Origin: Symbiodinium natans
Lineage: Eukaryota > Sar > Dinophyceae > Suessiales > Symbiodiniaceae
Length of the DNA stretch: 64,000 bases
Assembly: GCA_905221605.1 (NCBI GenBank)
Contig: CAJNDS010002612.1
Span: 875,436-939,435 of the forward strand
Direction of reading: 5' to 3'
Shown: positions 21,174-31,802 of the stretch, piece after piece
How positions within the stretch are numbered: position 1 is the first letter of the stretch
Layout of the letters: every line of letters begins with the position of its first letter
The notes under the pieces: generated by a model
What the model was told of the DNA's origin: nothing
Database searches by the model: none
The model's input: only the letters and a program-made list of their open reading frames with translations
Translations under genes and position numbers: made by a program

Positions 21174-21479
21174 GGCCCTGGTGTCCGGTTGGCTACTCGA
21201 TACCAGGTAGTTTCTTGCCCCCCAAACCCCAAAGCCCAAACCCCAAGCCCGAAGCCCTAAACCCTAAACCCTAAACCCTAAACCCTAAACCCTAAACCCT
21301 AAACCCTAAACCCTAAACCCTAAACCCTAAACCCTAAACCCTAAACCCTGACCTCATAGGAGCCTCCCCGAACTTAGCGGGCCAGGGACAGCCTGCTGTC
21401 GCTGAAAGACTTCAAAGCCTACGAGCACACAGGTGGCGGTGGAGTGCGCAAGCCCAACACCCTATGGTCAAGAGTCTAG
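21174..21479 (+). CDS. candidate gene, 2 exons with stop
   Basis: Exon 21174-21206 follows GAGTTTCAG and reads ALVSGWLLDT to CAG|GTAGTT, phase 2. Exon 21386-21479 follows GGGCCAG and reads DSLLSLKDFKAYEHTGGGGV...LWSRV, stop. The junction codon is AGG in phase. The intron ends with a 13-unit CCCTAAA tract. The downstream boundary touches family E. Product unknown. Confidence 0.5.
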
Positions 21480-21489
21480 GGTTTATCTA

Positions 21490-21588
21490 GATCAGTGTTA
21501 GATATCCTTTTTACTTTTTGGGTTATGGGCTTTCTTATATATGAGCAAAAAGGATCCCTTTTTTCTTCCTAGGGGAACAGGGATTAAG
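21490..21588. mobile_element. family E short element, copy 2
   Basis: Same ~100-bp sequence as 15126-15228, directly after a stop codon. Confidence 0.75.
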
Positions 21589-21626
21589 TTATAGGGTTTA
21601 GGGCTTTGGGCCCTAAACCCTAAACT

Positions 21627-21741
21627 CTGAACCTTGGGATGCTCCCCCATATACTAACAGTCCGTGATAGGGATTTTCATAGGGGTGGGGTACCTATAAT
21701 GCCTATGAAGGAGTGTTTGTATAAGGGGGAACATCCGAACT
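21627..21741. mobile_element. family C palindromic element, copy 1
   Basis: Left end TTGGGATGCTCCCCCATATAC, right end TATAAGGGGGAACATCC. Related copies at 29531-29627 and 51976-52208. Confidence 0.75.
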
Positions 21742-21820
21742 ATAAACCCTAGACCAGTCAGCATAAACCCTGAGGCCTAAGGTCCTAATCTCACACGGGC
21801 TCGCCATTCTAATATTGAAG

Positions 21821-22010
21821 AGTTCCCAGAGAGGTACATTCATTATTAGTGGGACTAGCATCTACTGCATATTCGCCCAATACGTTGCTGCACATTTGCC
21901 CACTTCGTTGCTAGGATGTTGAGGGCTGGTAAACCCTAAACCCTACACAGCAATCTACACCTTACTGGGATCTTCCTGGTTTCCCTTGTCAGGCGTCAGT
22001 CAGGGCATAG
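21821..22010 (+). CDS. candidate gene, 2 exons with stop
   Basis: Exon 21821-21883 reads SSQRGTFIISGTSIYCIFAQ... and ends TAC|GTTGCT, phase 0. Exon 21951-22010 follows CCCTACACAG and reads QSTPYWDLPGFPCQASVRA, stop. The 67-nt intron ends with CCCTAAACCCTACACAG. Without splicing, exon 1 runs on for 12 more codons to a stop. Confidence 0.4.
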
Positions 22011-22142
22011 GATTCAGGGTTTAGGGTTTGGGTGTTCTGGGTGTAGGGTTTCGGGTTCCTAAACCCTAAATTTTAAAAACCTGCACCCAAAGACCCGCAA
22101 ACCCTGAAGCTTACTTCCCATTCTCTGCTTGAAGTTCCTCAG

Positions 22143-22200
22143 GTACTGGGATTCCAGTCCGTGGATGGAATGGAGCAACTCGGACCCTCGTGGATCCTAT
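22143..22200 (+). CDS. candidate exon
   Basis: After GTTCCTCAG the frame reads VLGFQSVDGMEQLGPSWI. It runs into a pyrimidine-rich stretch, so its end is unclear. Confidence 0.3.
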
Positions 22201-22345
22201 CTACCCCTCCCCCCCTCCCCCCTCTCCCCCCCCAGGGTTTAGGGTTCTCGTTTTTTGTGGGTACTCTTAAACTCCTACCCCAAAAACCGACAATGAGGCC
22301 TTCATTCGGCCTTATTCTGGGTAGGGAGTTAGTAAGGGGTGGGTC

Positions 22346-22763
22346 ATGACTGAGGAGGGCTTTTGGGTTCACATACATGGTCACATGATCCTGCACCTGC
22401 CATCATGTGTGCCCTTGAAGACCTCGAAACCCGAAGATCTGACTTTAGCGTTTGGGGTTTAGGAGACAGGGCTGAGGATTTAGGGCTTCATATGTGCATA
22501 GATCATGGCCCCTTGCCCTAAATCCAGAAGCCCTAAACCAAAGAAAGGGTGACACTTTATTGGCAGAAGGTGTTTAAAGCTCGCCTTCTACAAATCAGCT
22601 GTTTAGGTCCTTCACTTGAAATAACGGTAAGCGGAGTTGAGTGGTTGTGTTACACCGGCTTAGTTCTTTGGACATGCCGTAAACCCTAAACCCTTAACCC
22701 TAAAACCCCAAGCCCTAAACCCTAAACCAATGCACGCAGAGCTTAGAAGTGCTGACTTCGTAA
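22346..22763 (+). CDS. candidate small gene, 3 phase-0 exons
   Basis: Exon 22346-22456 starts with a possible initiator ATG (MTEEGFWVHIHGHMILHLPS...) and ends FG|GTTTAGG. Exon 22567-22626 follows TTTATTGGCAG (KVFKARLLQISCLGPSLEIT) and ends at GTAAGC. Exon 22740-22763 follows ATGCACGCAG (SLEVLTS, stop). All phase 0, giving 64 residues from this ATG. The frame is open 21 nt upstream, so the true start may differ. Product unknown. Confidence 0.5.
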
Positions 22764-23700
22764 CACCCCAAGCAAACAGCGAAGAACAACTTGCGCTAGC
22801 GAGTTTAAAAAGCATCCGGCGCTTGCACATGGCAATGACAAAGTTTTAAAATTCACAGCAATAGGAGCAATGCAGACAACCATATCAAGGATAATGATAC
22901 TCTTTCCGCGCAACTGAGGCGAACACGGATACTCACGATAGTAGCAAGCTGCAGCACGGGACCCCTAACATTTTTCCATACCATCGACATTTTTCAACCA
23001 CAAACAACTGAACTCTAAGATCGTGAAAGAATCAACTCCTGATAGCTTCGCTCTTATCGCTTCGCCCTTGTCTAGGCTTTGAAGCAGTTGTGTTAAGTGT
23101 GTCAGGGTTGCTCATGCTTCGCGCCACCTAAAGAATCTGGGGCTTTCTTCTAGGGAGAACCGCAAGCTTGTTTCGCATTGAGCATCCCAAGCCCTGAGCC
23201 CTAAACGCCCTCTTCCCCAGATCAGAACACCCAGTCCACCCTAGACCCCACACCCTAAAGCCTCAGTCGTAGGGTATGTAACCTTTAACCTTTTTGGGGT
23301 AATATAGTCCCCTTATAATCCAAGAGGCGAACCTTTAGTTCCCCTAGGTTTAGGGTTTAGGGGTTAGGGTTTAGGGTTTAGGGTTTAGGGTTTAGGGTTT
23401 AGGGGTACTGGACAACTAAGTTGTACCCTTAACCCTGAACCCCAAAACCCTAAACCCTCGATCTCAACAGGTGCCCTGTTTGGTCGCCAAATGCCAGGGG
23501 GTACCATTTTGCCCCTAAACCCTAATTAAACCCTAAACCCTAAACCCTATATGGGATGATGGGTTGTTCGCAAGAAGTAGTCAACACCAAGCAAAGGGGA
23601 CCCGTAATCTAACAAGGTTGCCGGGCTGGCAAGACCAGCTTGGGGTCTGGAGTCTAGGGTCCCTAATCCCTAAACCCTAAAACCTAAACCCTAAGCCCTA
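22764..23700. other. probable intergenic stretch with few repeats
   Basis: 22764-23200 is unusually free of telomeric repeats and has no coding-like frame. TTTAGGG tracts resume at 23346-23403. A short open segment after CTCAACAG (VPCLVAKCQGVPFCP, 23472-23519) could be an exon. Confidence 0.45.
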
Positions 23701-23728
23701 AACCCTCAAACCCCACAAACTTTTCACA

Positions 23729-24303
23729 ATGCCTCGAGAATCCTCGCCCTGCGATCAACTCCAAGACCTGAGCTTAGGGTTTAGGGTTTAGGGTTGAGGG
23801 TTTAGGGCCCAGCGATCAACTCCAAGACCTGAGCTGTTTAGGGTTTAGGGTTTAGGGTTTAGGGTTTAGGGTTTAGGGTTTAGGGTTTAGGGTTTAGGGT
23901 TTAGGGTTTAGGGTTTAGGGTTTAGGGTAGTTGAACCTTTCTTTTATTTATATGTAATCATATTTCCCCTTTTAGGGGCTATGGTACTCAGCCCCTAAGT
24001 AAAAGGATTGTATCTTTGCCCAGCTCAGGTACACCACCATAGCCTATGGCTTGCGACAGCCGGGTGAATGGATCATCAGCAGCGAGGTGGGGAGTGGGGG
24101 TAAGATGTAGGCGGCAGGGGGTATAGGTGGGGGGCTAGATAGGGGGGGCTAGGGGGGGTAGGGGGTGGAGGGTAGGGGTGGGGGGTAGGGTGGGGTAGGG
24201 GGAACACATTTCAGCACATGATGCTCCTGAAGCGTGCTTACATTCTAGTTACAAGGCGACGCTGGGAGAGCTCTTCAAACAAAAAGCGGACCCTCGTTAT
24301 TGA
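23729..24303 (+). CDS. candidate gene, start plus two later exons
   Basis: A possible initiator exon at 23729 reads MPRESSPCDQLQDLS. Its last 23 nt (23751-23773) are repeated at 23812-23834 around a TTTAGGG insert. Exon 24024-24086 follows TTTGCCCAG (LRYTTIAYGLRQPGEWIISS...). Exon 24256-24303 reads ATLGELFKQKADPRY, stop. The last two join in phase 0. Linkage to the first exon is uncertain because of the duplication. Confidence 0.4.
23751..23834. repeat. TTTAGGG insert between 23-bp direct repeats
   Basis: The 23-bp sequence GCGATCAACTCC...CTGAGC occurs at 23751-23773 and 23812-23834, exactly flanking a short TTTAGGG tract inside a coding-like segment. Confidence 0.9.
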
Positions 24304-24538
24304 GTGACCCGCTCATAGGCATGCGAGTGAGGTAGGCTTTGTTGAGGATCGGTTTTCTTGAACGTTTCTTGTTGTTTATATATGTTTGTATTGACTCAGT
24401 CTTTGAACACTTCCATATTTCAGATTATAGGTTGCGTGCTATTTATCAGTACTATTCTTCGTGATGAACGTATTGACCTTCTCAATGCAAGTAGGGCTTA
24501 AGGTTCAGGGTTTAGGGTTCCTTGTGGGACTTGACTAC

Positions 24539-24646
24539 TGGGAACACCCCTAAACCCTAAACCCTAAACCCTAAACCCTAAACCCTAAACCCTAAACCCT
24601 AAACCCTAAACCCTAAACCCTAAACCGTGGCTCTGTGGGAACACCC
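24539..24646. repeat. CCCTAAA tract between 11-bp direct repeats
   Basis: TGGGAACACCC at 24539-24549 and 24636-24646 flanks a CCCTAAA tract of about 11 units. Confidence 0.75.
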
Positions 24647-24989
24647 AAACTATGCTCTAAACTATTAGGTTTGCGGCGTAGGGTTGGGAAACTCAGATCT
24701 GCTTGGGGTGCTGGGTTTAGGGTTTAGGGTTTAGGGTTTAGGGTTTAGGGTTTAGGGTTTAGGGTTTAGGGTTTCCCCCCCCCCCCCCCCCAAAAGTCTG
24801 CACCCTAAAGCCCTAAACACTCAACAGCCCCTAAACCCCCCAAACCCCGAAGCTTCAAAACCCTAAAGCCCTAAACCCCTGGACCCTAGGCCTTAAACCC
24901 TAAACCCTAAACGCTAAACCCCTGAACCCTGAACCTGAACCCCTAAACCCAAAACTCCAGAACTGCCCCAATGCCTGAGCCCCGGAGCC

Positions 24990-25044
24990 TTCCTGTGCTG
25001 CGAGGCAGACTTGGTCACACAGGACTCTGAGCCGACTCGTGCGG
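24990..25044 (+). CDS. candidate exon
   Basis: Reads FLCCEADLVTQDSEPTRA and ends GCGG|GTTTAGGG, phase 1. CCCTAAA precedes it. A phase-1 partner at about 25181-25235 (ASRASVPVPTAGLPRFGC) is possible. Confidence 0.35.
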
Positions 25045-25437
25045 GTTTAGGGTGTAGGTTTTGGGGTTTAGGGTTTAGGGTTTAGGGTTTGGGGTTCAGG
25101 GTTTAGGGTTTAGGGTAACCCTAAATTCTAAACCCTAAACCCTAAACCCTAAACCCTAAACCCTGGTGCGCTCTTTCAATTTGAGGGGCATCCAGGGCCT
25201 CAGTTCCAGTCCCAACCGCCGGCCTGCCACGTTTTGGGTGCAGGTGTTCTAGGGTCTGGGGGCTTAGGGGCTTAATTCGGGCGGTTGTTTGTTTGATGGG
25301 TTTTTAGGGTTTGGGGGTTTCCGCGTTTTGGGGCTCAGAGGTTGTAGGGTTTAATTAGGGATTTGAGGGTTTCGGGTTGAGACTGTTTGCGGGCTAGGGA
25401 TCCCTAAGCCCTAAACCCTGAACCCTAAACCCTAGAC

Positions 25438-25692
25438 CCTAAACCCTGAACCCTAAACCCTAAACCCCTAAACCCCTAAACCCCTAAACCCCTAAACCCC
25501 TAAACCCCTAAACCCCTAAACCCCTAAACCCCTACACCCCTAAACCCCTAAACCCCTAAACCCCTAAACCCCTAAACCCCGAAACCCCGAAACCCCTAAA
25601 CCCCTAAACCCCTAAACCCCTAAACCCCTAAACCCCTAAACCCCTAAACCCCTAAACCCCTAAACCCCTAAACCCCTAACCCCTAAACCCTA
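25438..25692. repeat. 8-bp variant array (CCCCTAAA)n
   Basis: About 28 units of the telomere-like octamer CCCCTAAA, nearly uniform. An extra C has been fixed and spread through the array. Confidence 0.9.
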
Positions 25693-25741
25693 AGCAGAAA
25701 CTCCGGTGGGTTGAGGGAGTCTAGGTTCAGGGCTGCGGTAG

Positions 25742-26259
25742 GAGCTGCCCGTCAATTACAGCTTCAACGATGTGGGACAGATCGCTTCGGCCTTAGAATT
25801 TAGGGTTGAGGGTTTAGGGTTTGGGTTTGGGGTTTAGGATTTAGGGTTTAGGGTTTAGGGTTCAGGGTTTAGGGTTTGGGGTTAGGGTTTAGGGTTTAGG
25901 GTTTGGGTTTAGGGGTTTGGGGTTTGTGGTTTGGGGTTTAGGGTTTAGGGTTTACGGTAGCTCCGACCCCACACCTTTCGTGGCCCAGAGTCGGCCCTTT
26001 CTTTCTTTTTTAGGAACCTGTTTCAGGGTTGAGGTTCCCTAACAGGGAAGCCCTTTATGCCGAACCGATGTCCCCTTTCTGTTTCAACCGACACCCCAAA
26101 CCCCAAAGCCCTAACCCAAAGCCCTAACCCTAAACCCTAAACCCTAAACCCTAAACCCTAAACCCTAAACCAAAAACCCTAAACCCTAAACCCTAAACCC
26201 TAAACCCGAAGGATGCCAGGTACCAATCCCTGCGGAATACACCACCCCTCAATCCCTGA
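25742..26259 (+). CDS. candidate gene, 3 exons with stop
   Basis: Exon 25742-25804 follows TGCGGTAG (ELPVNYSFNDVGQIASALEF...). The exon from 26014 follows a very strong polypyrimidine acceptor (CTTTCTTTCTTTTTTAG) and reads EPVSGLRFPNREALYAEPMS..., phase 0. Exon 26212-26259 follows CCCGAAG (DARYQSLRNTPPLNP, stop). The donor of the middle exon is unclear; it runs into CCCTAAA. Product unknown. Confidence 0.45.
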
Positions 26260-26713
26260 TTTAGGGTTTAGGGCGCGGGGTAAGAGAAACTACAGTTCTA
26301 AGCGTCGATCTGAAACCTCTCTCCCTCTCGCTCTCTCTCACTTTCTTTAGGGTTTAGGGTCTAGGGTTTAGGGTCTAGGGTCTCGGGTTTAGGGTCTAGG
26401 GTTTAGGGTTTAGGGTTTAGGGTTTAGGGTTTAGGGTTTAGGGTTTAGTAGGGTTTAGGGTTTAGGGTTTAGGGTATAAAAGCCCCGAACCGCGAACCCT
26501 TAACGAATGGGGTCCCAGAATTTAGATCGCTCTGGGGTTTTAGGGGTGAGGGTTGCTAGGATAACTTATGGGGTGCGGTAGGGAGACTTTTGAGAAAATT
26601 GTTCATTGCCATCTTTTGTGTTTTTGGTGTCGTTATCTTACCCAGACTTTGATTTGTGGGCAAACTACATATATACACATCTGAATTAATATATATGTAC
26701 ATACATATATGTA

Positions 26714-26748
<35 letters not shown>
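26260..26748. repeat. TTTAGGG tracts and (TA)n, no gene
   Basis: TTTAGGG and TCTAGGG variants at 26345-26475, then unique sequence, then (TA)n at 26716-26748. Confidence 0.7.
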
Positions 26749-26750
<2 letters not shown>

Positions 26751-26919
26751 TCACCCCCCCCCAATGGACCCACCGCGGGCCTTGATCTTTGCAAAAGTAC
26801 CGCAAATACCGATAAAACCTATGCTGTCTGGTGATTTTCCGGTGACCGGATTTTTGACTGTATTCCTTAATTCACTCTCTCACACACACGGATGGTTTTT
26901 CTTTCTGTTGGCTTTTGTT

Positions 26920-28070
26920 TATAATTTAAGACTTAGGCATTTAAACCTAAGCCTGCAAAAAAACCCTTGACCTTTAAACCCTGTAGGGTTGAGGTTTCAA
27001 GGTTAAGGGTTTAAGATTTAGGCATTTGAACCTATGCCGGCAATTAAACCCTAAGCCCTTAACCTTTGAATTCTATAGGGTTAAGGTTTTTACAGGTTTA
27101 GGTTTCAGATGTAGGCATTTAAACCTAAGTCTGCAACTAATTTTAAACCCTTAACCTTTAAACCCTATAGGGCTAAGGTTTAAAAGCTTAGGGTTTAAGA
27201 TTTAGCCATTTAAACCTGTAGCCAAGCCCTTAACCTTTAAACCCTGTAGGGTTAAGATTTTAAAGGTTTAGGATTTAAGATTTAAGCATGTAAATCTCAG
27301 ACTTCATTAATTTTAAACCCTTAACCTTTAAACCCTGTTGGGCTGAGGTTTAAAGGTTTCGGGCTTAAGATTTAGGCATTTAAACCGATTCCGGCAATTA
27401 ACGCTAAGCCTTTAACCTTAAAACCCTATAGGGTTAAGATATTTAATGGTTTAGGGTTTAAGTTTAAGGTTTAGGTATTTAGACCTATGCCGGCAGTTCA
27501 TATTGAACCCTTAACCTTAAACCCTATAGGGATAAGATTTAAAGGTTTAGGATTCTTTACTTAGACATTTAAATCTAAGCTTGCAATTAAACCGAAACCC
27601 TTAACCTTTAAAACCCTATAGGGTGAAGGTTTAAAGTTTTAGGGTTTAAGATTCAGACATTTAAACCTAAGACGGCAATTAACAATAAGCCCTGAACTTT
27701 TAAACCCTATAGGGTTAAGGTTTAAAGGTTTGGGGTTTAAGATTTTGGCATTTAAACCTAAGTATGTATAATTTGTCACCCTTAACACCCTTAAACTTTG
27801 TAGTGTGAAGGTTTAAAGGTTTAGGGTTTAAGATTTAGACATTTAAACCTAAGCCCATAGAGTCTAAACCTTAAGGGTTAAGGTTTAGGCATCTATTCCT
27901 TAACCCTAAACCCTCTCTGGTCAGGACCCTAAAGCCCTCGGCAATCAAGCCTAAACCCTTGACCTTCAAACCCCATAGGATGAAGGTTTGAAGGTTTGGG
28001 GTTTAAGGCTAAGGCATTTAAACCTAGAGGGCATTTAAGCCTTAACCCTAAACCCTAAACCCTTCAAGGC
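26920..28070. repeat. degenerate ~90-bp tandem repeat
   Basis: About 12 units, each with TTTAGGCATTTAAACCTAAG and a palindrome around ACCCTATAGGGT. Both halves contain diverged telomeric motifs, so the satellite may derive from inverted telomeric units. Confidence 0.8.
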
Positions 28071-28224
28071 CAGAACCTTAGCACCCTATATGGATCTAGC
28101 ACCTGCAGGTATACATCGGTTTTTAAACCATTACACCCTGTAAGAAGGTTTAGGGTCTTTTCGGGGTCTATCTCTAAATTTCCCACGGGGTTAACCCCGA
28201 AGGGTTTAAAAGTTAAAGGTTTAG

Positions 28225-29280
28225 GATTAAAGTTTAGGCAATACGTAAAGGATTAGAAGTCTTCTCCTGGTAAAACCATCTTTTCTCGAGAAAAAGATGG
28301 TTTTTCGAAGGATGGCTCAAAACCACCTTTTTCTCAAGAAAAAGATGGTTTCCAACCAAAAAACCATCTTTTTCTCGAGAAAAACAAAAAACCAAAAAAA
28401 CCAAAAAAAAACATCTTTCCAAAACTATGGGGCTGGGGCCTCCAAAAGATGGTTTTTTTGGTTTTCTCGAGAAAAAGATGGTTTTTTGGTTCGAAACCAT
28501 CTTTTTCTCGAGAAAGATGGTTTTTGGAGGTCTTCTCCTGGTAAAACCATCTTTTTCTCGAGAAAATGATGGTTTTTGGAGGTCTTCTCCTGGTAAAACC
28601 ATCTTTTTCTCGAGAGAAAGATGGTTTCCAACCCAAAAACCATCTTTTTCCTGGGAAAACAAAAAAAAACAAAAACAAAAACAAAAAAACATCTTTTGGA
28701 GGCCCCAGCCCCATAGTTTTGAAAAAGATGTTTTTTTTTGGTTTTTTTGGTTTTCTCGAGAAAAAGATGGTTTTTTTAGTTCGAAACCATCTTTTTCTCG
28801 AGAAAAAGATGGTTTTACCAGGAGAAGACCTCCAAAGACCATCTTTTTCTCGAGAAAAAGATGGTTTCGAACCAAAAAACCATCTTTTTCTCGAGAAAAC
28901 CAAAAAAACCAAAAAAACCATCTTTTCCAAAACTATGGGGATGGGGCCTCCAAAAGATGGTTTTTTTGGTTTTTTTGGTTTTTTTGGTTTTCTCGAGAAA
29001 AAGATGGTTTTTTGGTTCGAAACCATCTTTTTCTCGAGAAAAAGATGGTTCTACCAGGAGAAGACCTCCAAAAACCATCTTTTTCTCGAGAAAAAGATGG
29101 TTTTACCAGGAGAAGACCTCCAAAAACCATCTTTTTCTCGAGAAAAAGATGGTTTCGAACCAAAAAAACCATCTTTTTCTCGAGAAAACCAAAAAAACCA
29201 TCTTTTGGAGGCCCCAGCCCCATAGTTTTGGAAAAGATGGTTTTTTTGGTTTTTTTGGTTTTTTGTTTTTTGTTAGTTTC
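28225..29280. repeat. CTCGAGAAAAAGATGG hairpin satellite
   Basis: Dense inverted repeats of CCATCTTTTTCTCGAG with its complement, spaced by AACCAAAAAA, GGTCTTCTCCTGGTAAAA and GGCCCCAGCCCCATAG modules. Long ORFs on both strands (rich in K, F and S) result from the palindromes and are not genes. Confidence 0.9.
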
Positions 29281-29401
29281 TTGTTTTGTTGTTGTTCCCT
29301 TGATCTGGCTAGGACTCGGATGCCACCCGCGGTGGGTCCATTGGGGGGGGTGAGCATATATATATATATAACTGATCCAGTCCAACAAAAGAAGGTAAGA
29401 G

Positions 29402-29520
29402 GCTTCTTGGGCCTCCACAAAAGGTTGCGTTGCTTGAGGAAGGCGGGTGTCAGTTTGGCCTATCTCGCTCACAAGGTGCATCTGTCCATGACGAAGATGA
29501 AGGCCAACCGGATATCCTAA
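29402..29520 (+). CDS. candidate terminal exon, basic
   Basis: Reads GLHKRLRCLRKAGVSLAYLA...MTKMKANRIS, stop. It sits just outside the satellite block and its frame runs into it upstream. An AG at 29401 may be the acceptor. Strongly basic; product unknown. Confidence 0.4.
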
Positions 29521-29530
29521 ACCCTAAGCT

Positions 29531-29627
29531 TGGGATGTTCCCCGTTGTACTAAATAGGGATCATACTAGGGCGGGGGTTCTATAATTCCTATCAAGGACT
29601 GTTCGTATAAGGGGCAACATCCCAACC
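29531..29627. mobile_element. family C palindromic element, copy 2
   Basis: Ends TTGGGATGTTCCCC and GGGGCAACATCCCAA, 97 bp. No telomeric insert inside. Confidence 0.75.
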
Positions 29628-30087
29628 CGAAGCCGTATAAGCTCTAAACCCGAAACCTTAGAGGCATGATTCCCCCAAGCGTTAAAAACAACCCAAGCTG
29701 GAATAAACTCTCAAGTCCAATTGATGCCTCAACTTGATTGAAGCTCGAAACCCCTTCGCCGCACCAAGAGGCCCCTAAACCCAAAGACAGCCCCAGATCC
29801 GCAACCCTAAGCCCTGAACCCTGAACCCTAAACCCTAAACCCTGAACCTTTGAACCCTAAACTCTAAGCCTAAACCCTATGAACCCTTGAACCCGAAGCT
29901 CAGGAGCCTAGATTCCTTGGTCCGAAAACCCTTACCCGAACCTACCCAAACAACCCAATGCCCCACAATTAAGGAATGTACCTTATTTTGTATAGGGCTC
30001 CTTCTTATGATTTCAGGTAGCCTGCTTACAATTAAGGGGGCTTTGGGTACACCCGAAACTCGAAGCTCTAAACTGTCCGGCTGGGAG
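29628..30087. other. degenerate repeats and a small palindromic region
   Basis: CCCTAAA variants at 29805-29880, then a hairpin-like AT segment (29968-30045). The upstream half of the ORF at 29887-30159 lies here and does not look coding. Confidence 0.45.
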
Positions 30088-30159
30088 GTGGGCGGCTCTG
30101 CTACCACGCGGCAGATGCAGTATGCCTTCTATCGCAACGGCCTCACGCGCGCCTCCTAA
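30088..30159 (+). CDS. candidate terminal exon
   Basis: After CTGGGAG the frame reads VGGSATTRQMQYAFYRNGLT... to a stop, with nearly all third positions C or G. Clear coding style; product unknown. Confidence 0.5.
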   Translation: MGGSATTRQMQYAFYRNGLTRAS

Positions 30160-30436
30160 ATTAAAGAGGGCCTTAGGGTGCCGGGCTTAGGGTTAAGAAC
30201 TTCGATTAGGGCAACATGCGAATATCCCTTTTAGGGTGTAGGGCTTCGGGCCCTAAACCCTTAACCCGAAACCTCGAAAACAGCACGATACCAAACCCTC
30301 AACTAAACTACACTATGCTTCGAGCTTTGGCGGGATTCGTGGGGTGCCAGAGGGCATGCTGTCATTAGACGGCTAGAGGGTTTTAGGGTTTGGGGTTTGG
30401 GGTTTAGGATTTAGGGTTTAGGGTTTAGAGTCAAGG

Positions 30437-30540
30437 GTCACTTGCGCGGCCAGGTATGGTGAGCCCTATGTGGTCACAGAGCCCATCGGCAGGACCTGGC
30501 TGTGTGGCCCCAGGGAAGTTCGGAGTTTGTGCTGTAGACA
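30437..30540 (+). CDS. candidate exon
   Basis: Reads VTCAARYGEPYVVTEPIGRT...LCGPREVRSLCC and runs into CCCTAAA. TTTAGGG precedes it, the reverse of the usual cassette. Mixed hydrophobic and charged residues look like folded protein. Family unknown. Confidence 0.4.
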
Positions 30541-31070
30541 ACCCTAAACCCTAAGCCCTAAACCCTATACCCTAGACCCTAAACCCTAAACCTTAAACCC
30601 TAACCTCAGTAGCTGTTCACAAAGTCTCAATCTTCAGGCCAATGTTGTATATTTATGTAATTACCCTCTCGGTCTTTGCTGACCCCTAAAGCAAAATCTC
30701 TTAGAACTCCAGTAATTATTCCGCAAGCCCAAACCCAACTGATTATACCCTGGCAATGAATTCTACCCCTAAACCCTAAACCCTAAACCCCATAACCTGA
30801 ATTGACGGTTCTGAACTTGTGAAAAGTCCATGAAAGGTTCCAGGTTAGGGTTTAGGGTTTAGGGTGCAGGGTGTAGGCTGTAGGCTGTAGGGCTTACTCG
30901 TATGCCGGTAAAGTTCAGAGTTCAGAAATCAGGGTTCAAGTCGCCTGGACCAAGCCCTAAACTCATGCAGTAGGGTTTAGGGGTTAAGGTTTAGGGTTTA
31001 GAGTGCCGAAATCCCTAACCCTAAACCTCAAACCGTAAACCCTATAAACCATGTAGCAACTAAACTCAAG

Positions 31071-31113
31071 TACTCCGTGCAGTTCTGTGGCTTGGGAATC
31101 TGGGACTCTCTAG
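31071..31113 (+). CDS. candidate short exon
   Basis: After ACTCAAG the frame reads YSVQFCGLGIWDSL and ends CTAG|GTTCCT, phase 1. Confidence 0.3.
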
Positions 31114-31242
31114 GTTCCTTACGTGAACCCTCAGGATCCCAAATCCTTAGGGTTTAGGGTTTAGGTTTTAGGGCTCAGGGGAATCAGATTTCCTACTTAG
31201 AGCCAGTGAGCTAAGGGGGTTTCATGGAGCGATTACCAGGTT

Positions 31243-31594
31243 TTGGGTTTTGGGTTTGGGATTTGGGATTCTGAGAGTCGGGTTTTTGGTGTCAAGTGTG
31301 AGGTTCCCTTACCGGGGACCCCGTTAAGTCAAACAACCAGGCATATGTATAAAGCCGCGGTATCCCTTGACTTTAACAGTCCGTATTTCAAGCATTGTGC
31401 GGTCCTAAGCGGGTTTACATGTATCCACCTAGAGCAACAGTTACCCTGCTTGCAACCCCAGCTGGTAACTTCCCATGAAGCTCCAAGTAGGGTTTAGGGT
31501 TTAGGGGTTCGGGTTCAGGGTTTAGGGTTAGTCTGATTTAAGGGATTGGGGTCTATGGGCTTGCCTTTGGCAAAGCTACAGTAGAAACCACAGG
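31243..31594 (+). CDS. open segments with two competing frames
   Basis: An 84-codon ORF (31243-31497) includes SLDFNSPYFKHCAVLSGFTC. A second frame from 31379 reads SVFQALCGPKRVYMYPPRAT... to a stop. A separate short segment at 31537-31594 reads IGVYGLAFGKATVETTG. They cannot be separated by eye. Confidence 0.25.
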
Positions 31595-31802
31595 ATTTAG
31601 GGTTTAGGGTTTAGGGTTTAGGGTTTAGGGTTTAGGGATATGATCCTCATTCTTGTGACCCAAAAAAGCTGGCGTGGTGGGGTTAAACATCCTAGAGAAT
31701 CTCTTGTACCTGCAAATTATAGGCCTGAACCCTAAATGCGAAATCCGAGACCAAGAAGCCCTCACGCCCTACTTAGTGTGGCTTTAGGGTTCAGGGTTTA
31801 TA

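Larger units (their letters stand above)
26749..29355. mobile_element. 2.6-kb satellite block between inverted arms
   Basis: The left arm (26749-26779) reads TCACCCCCCCCC then CAATGGACCCACCGCGGG. The right arm (29326-29355) is its inverted copy, CCCGCGGTGGGTCCATTG then G-run and TGAGC. Both arms abut (TA)n. Between them are two different satellites. It may be one mobile or amplified unit, or two inverted copies of a short palindrome that happen to flank the arrays. Confidence 0.55.

Noticed and set aside
28234-29520. Long Lys/Phe/Ser ORFs up to 308 codons on both strands
   Set aside because: They arise because the hairpin satellite lacks stops in several frames. The same peptide recurs on both strands.
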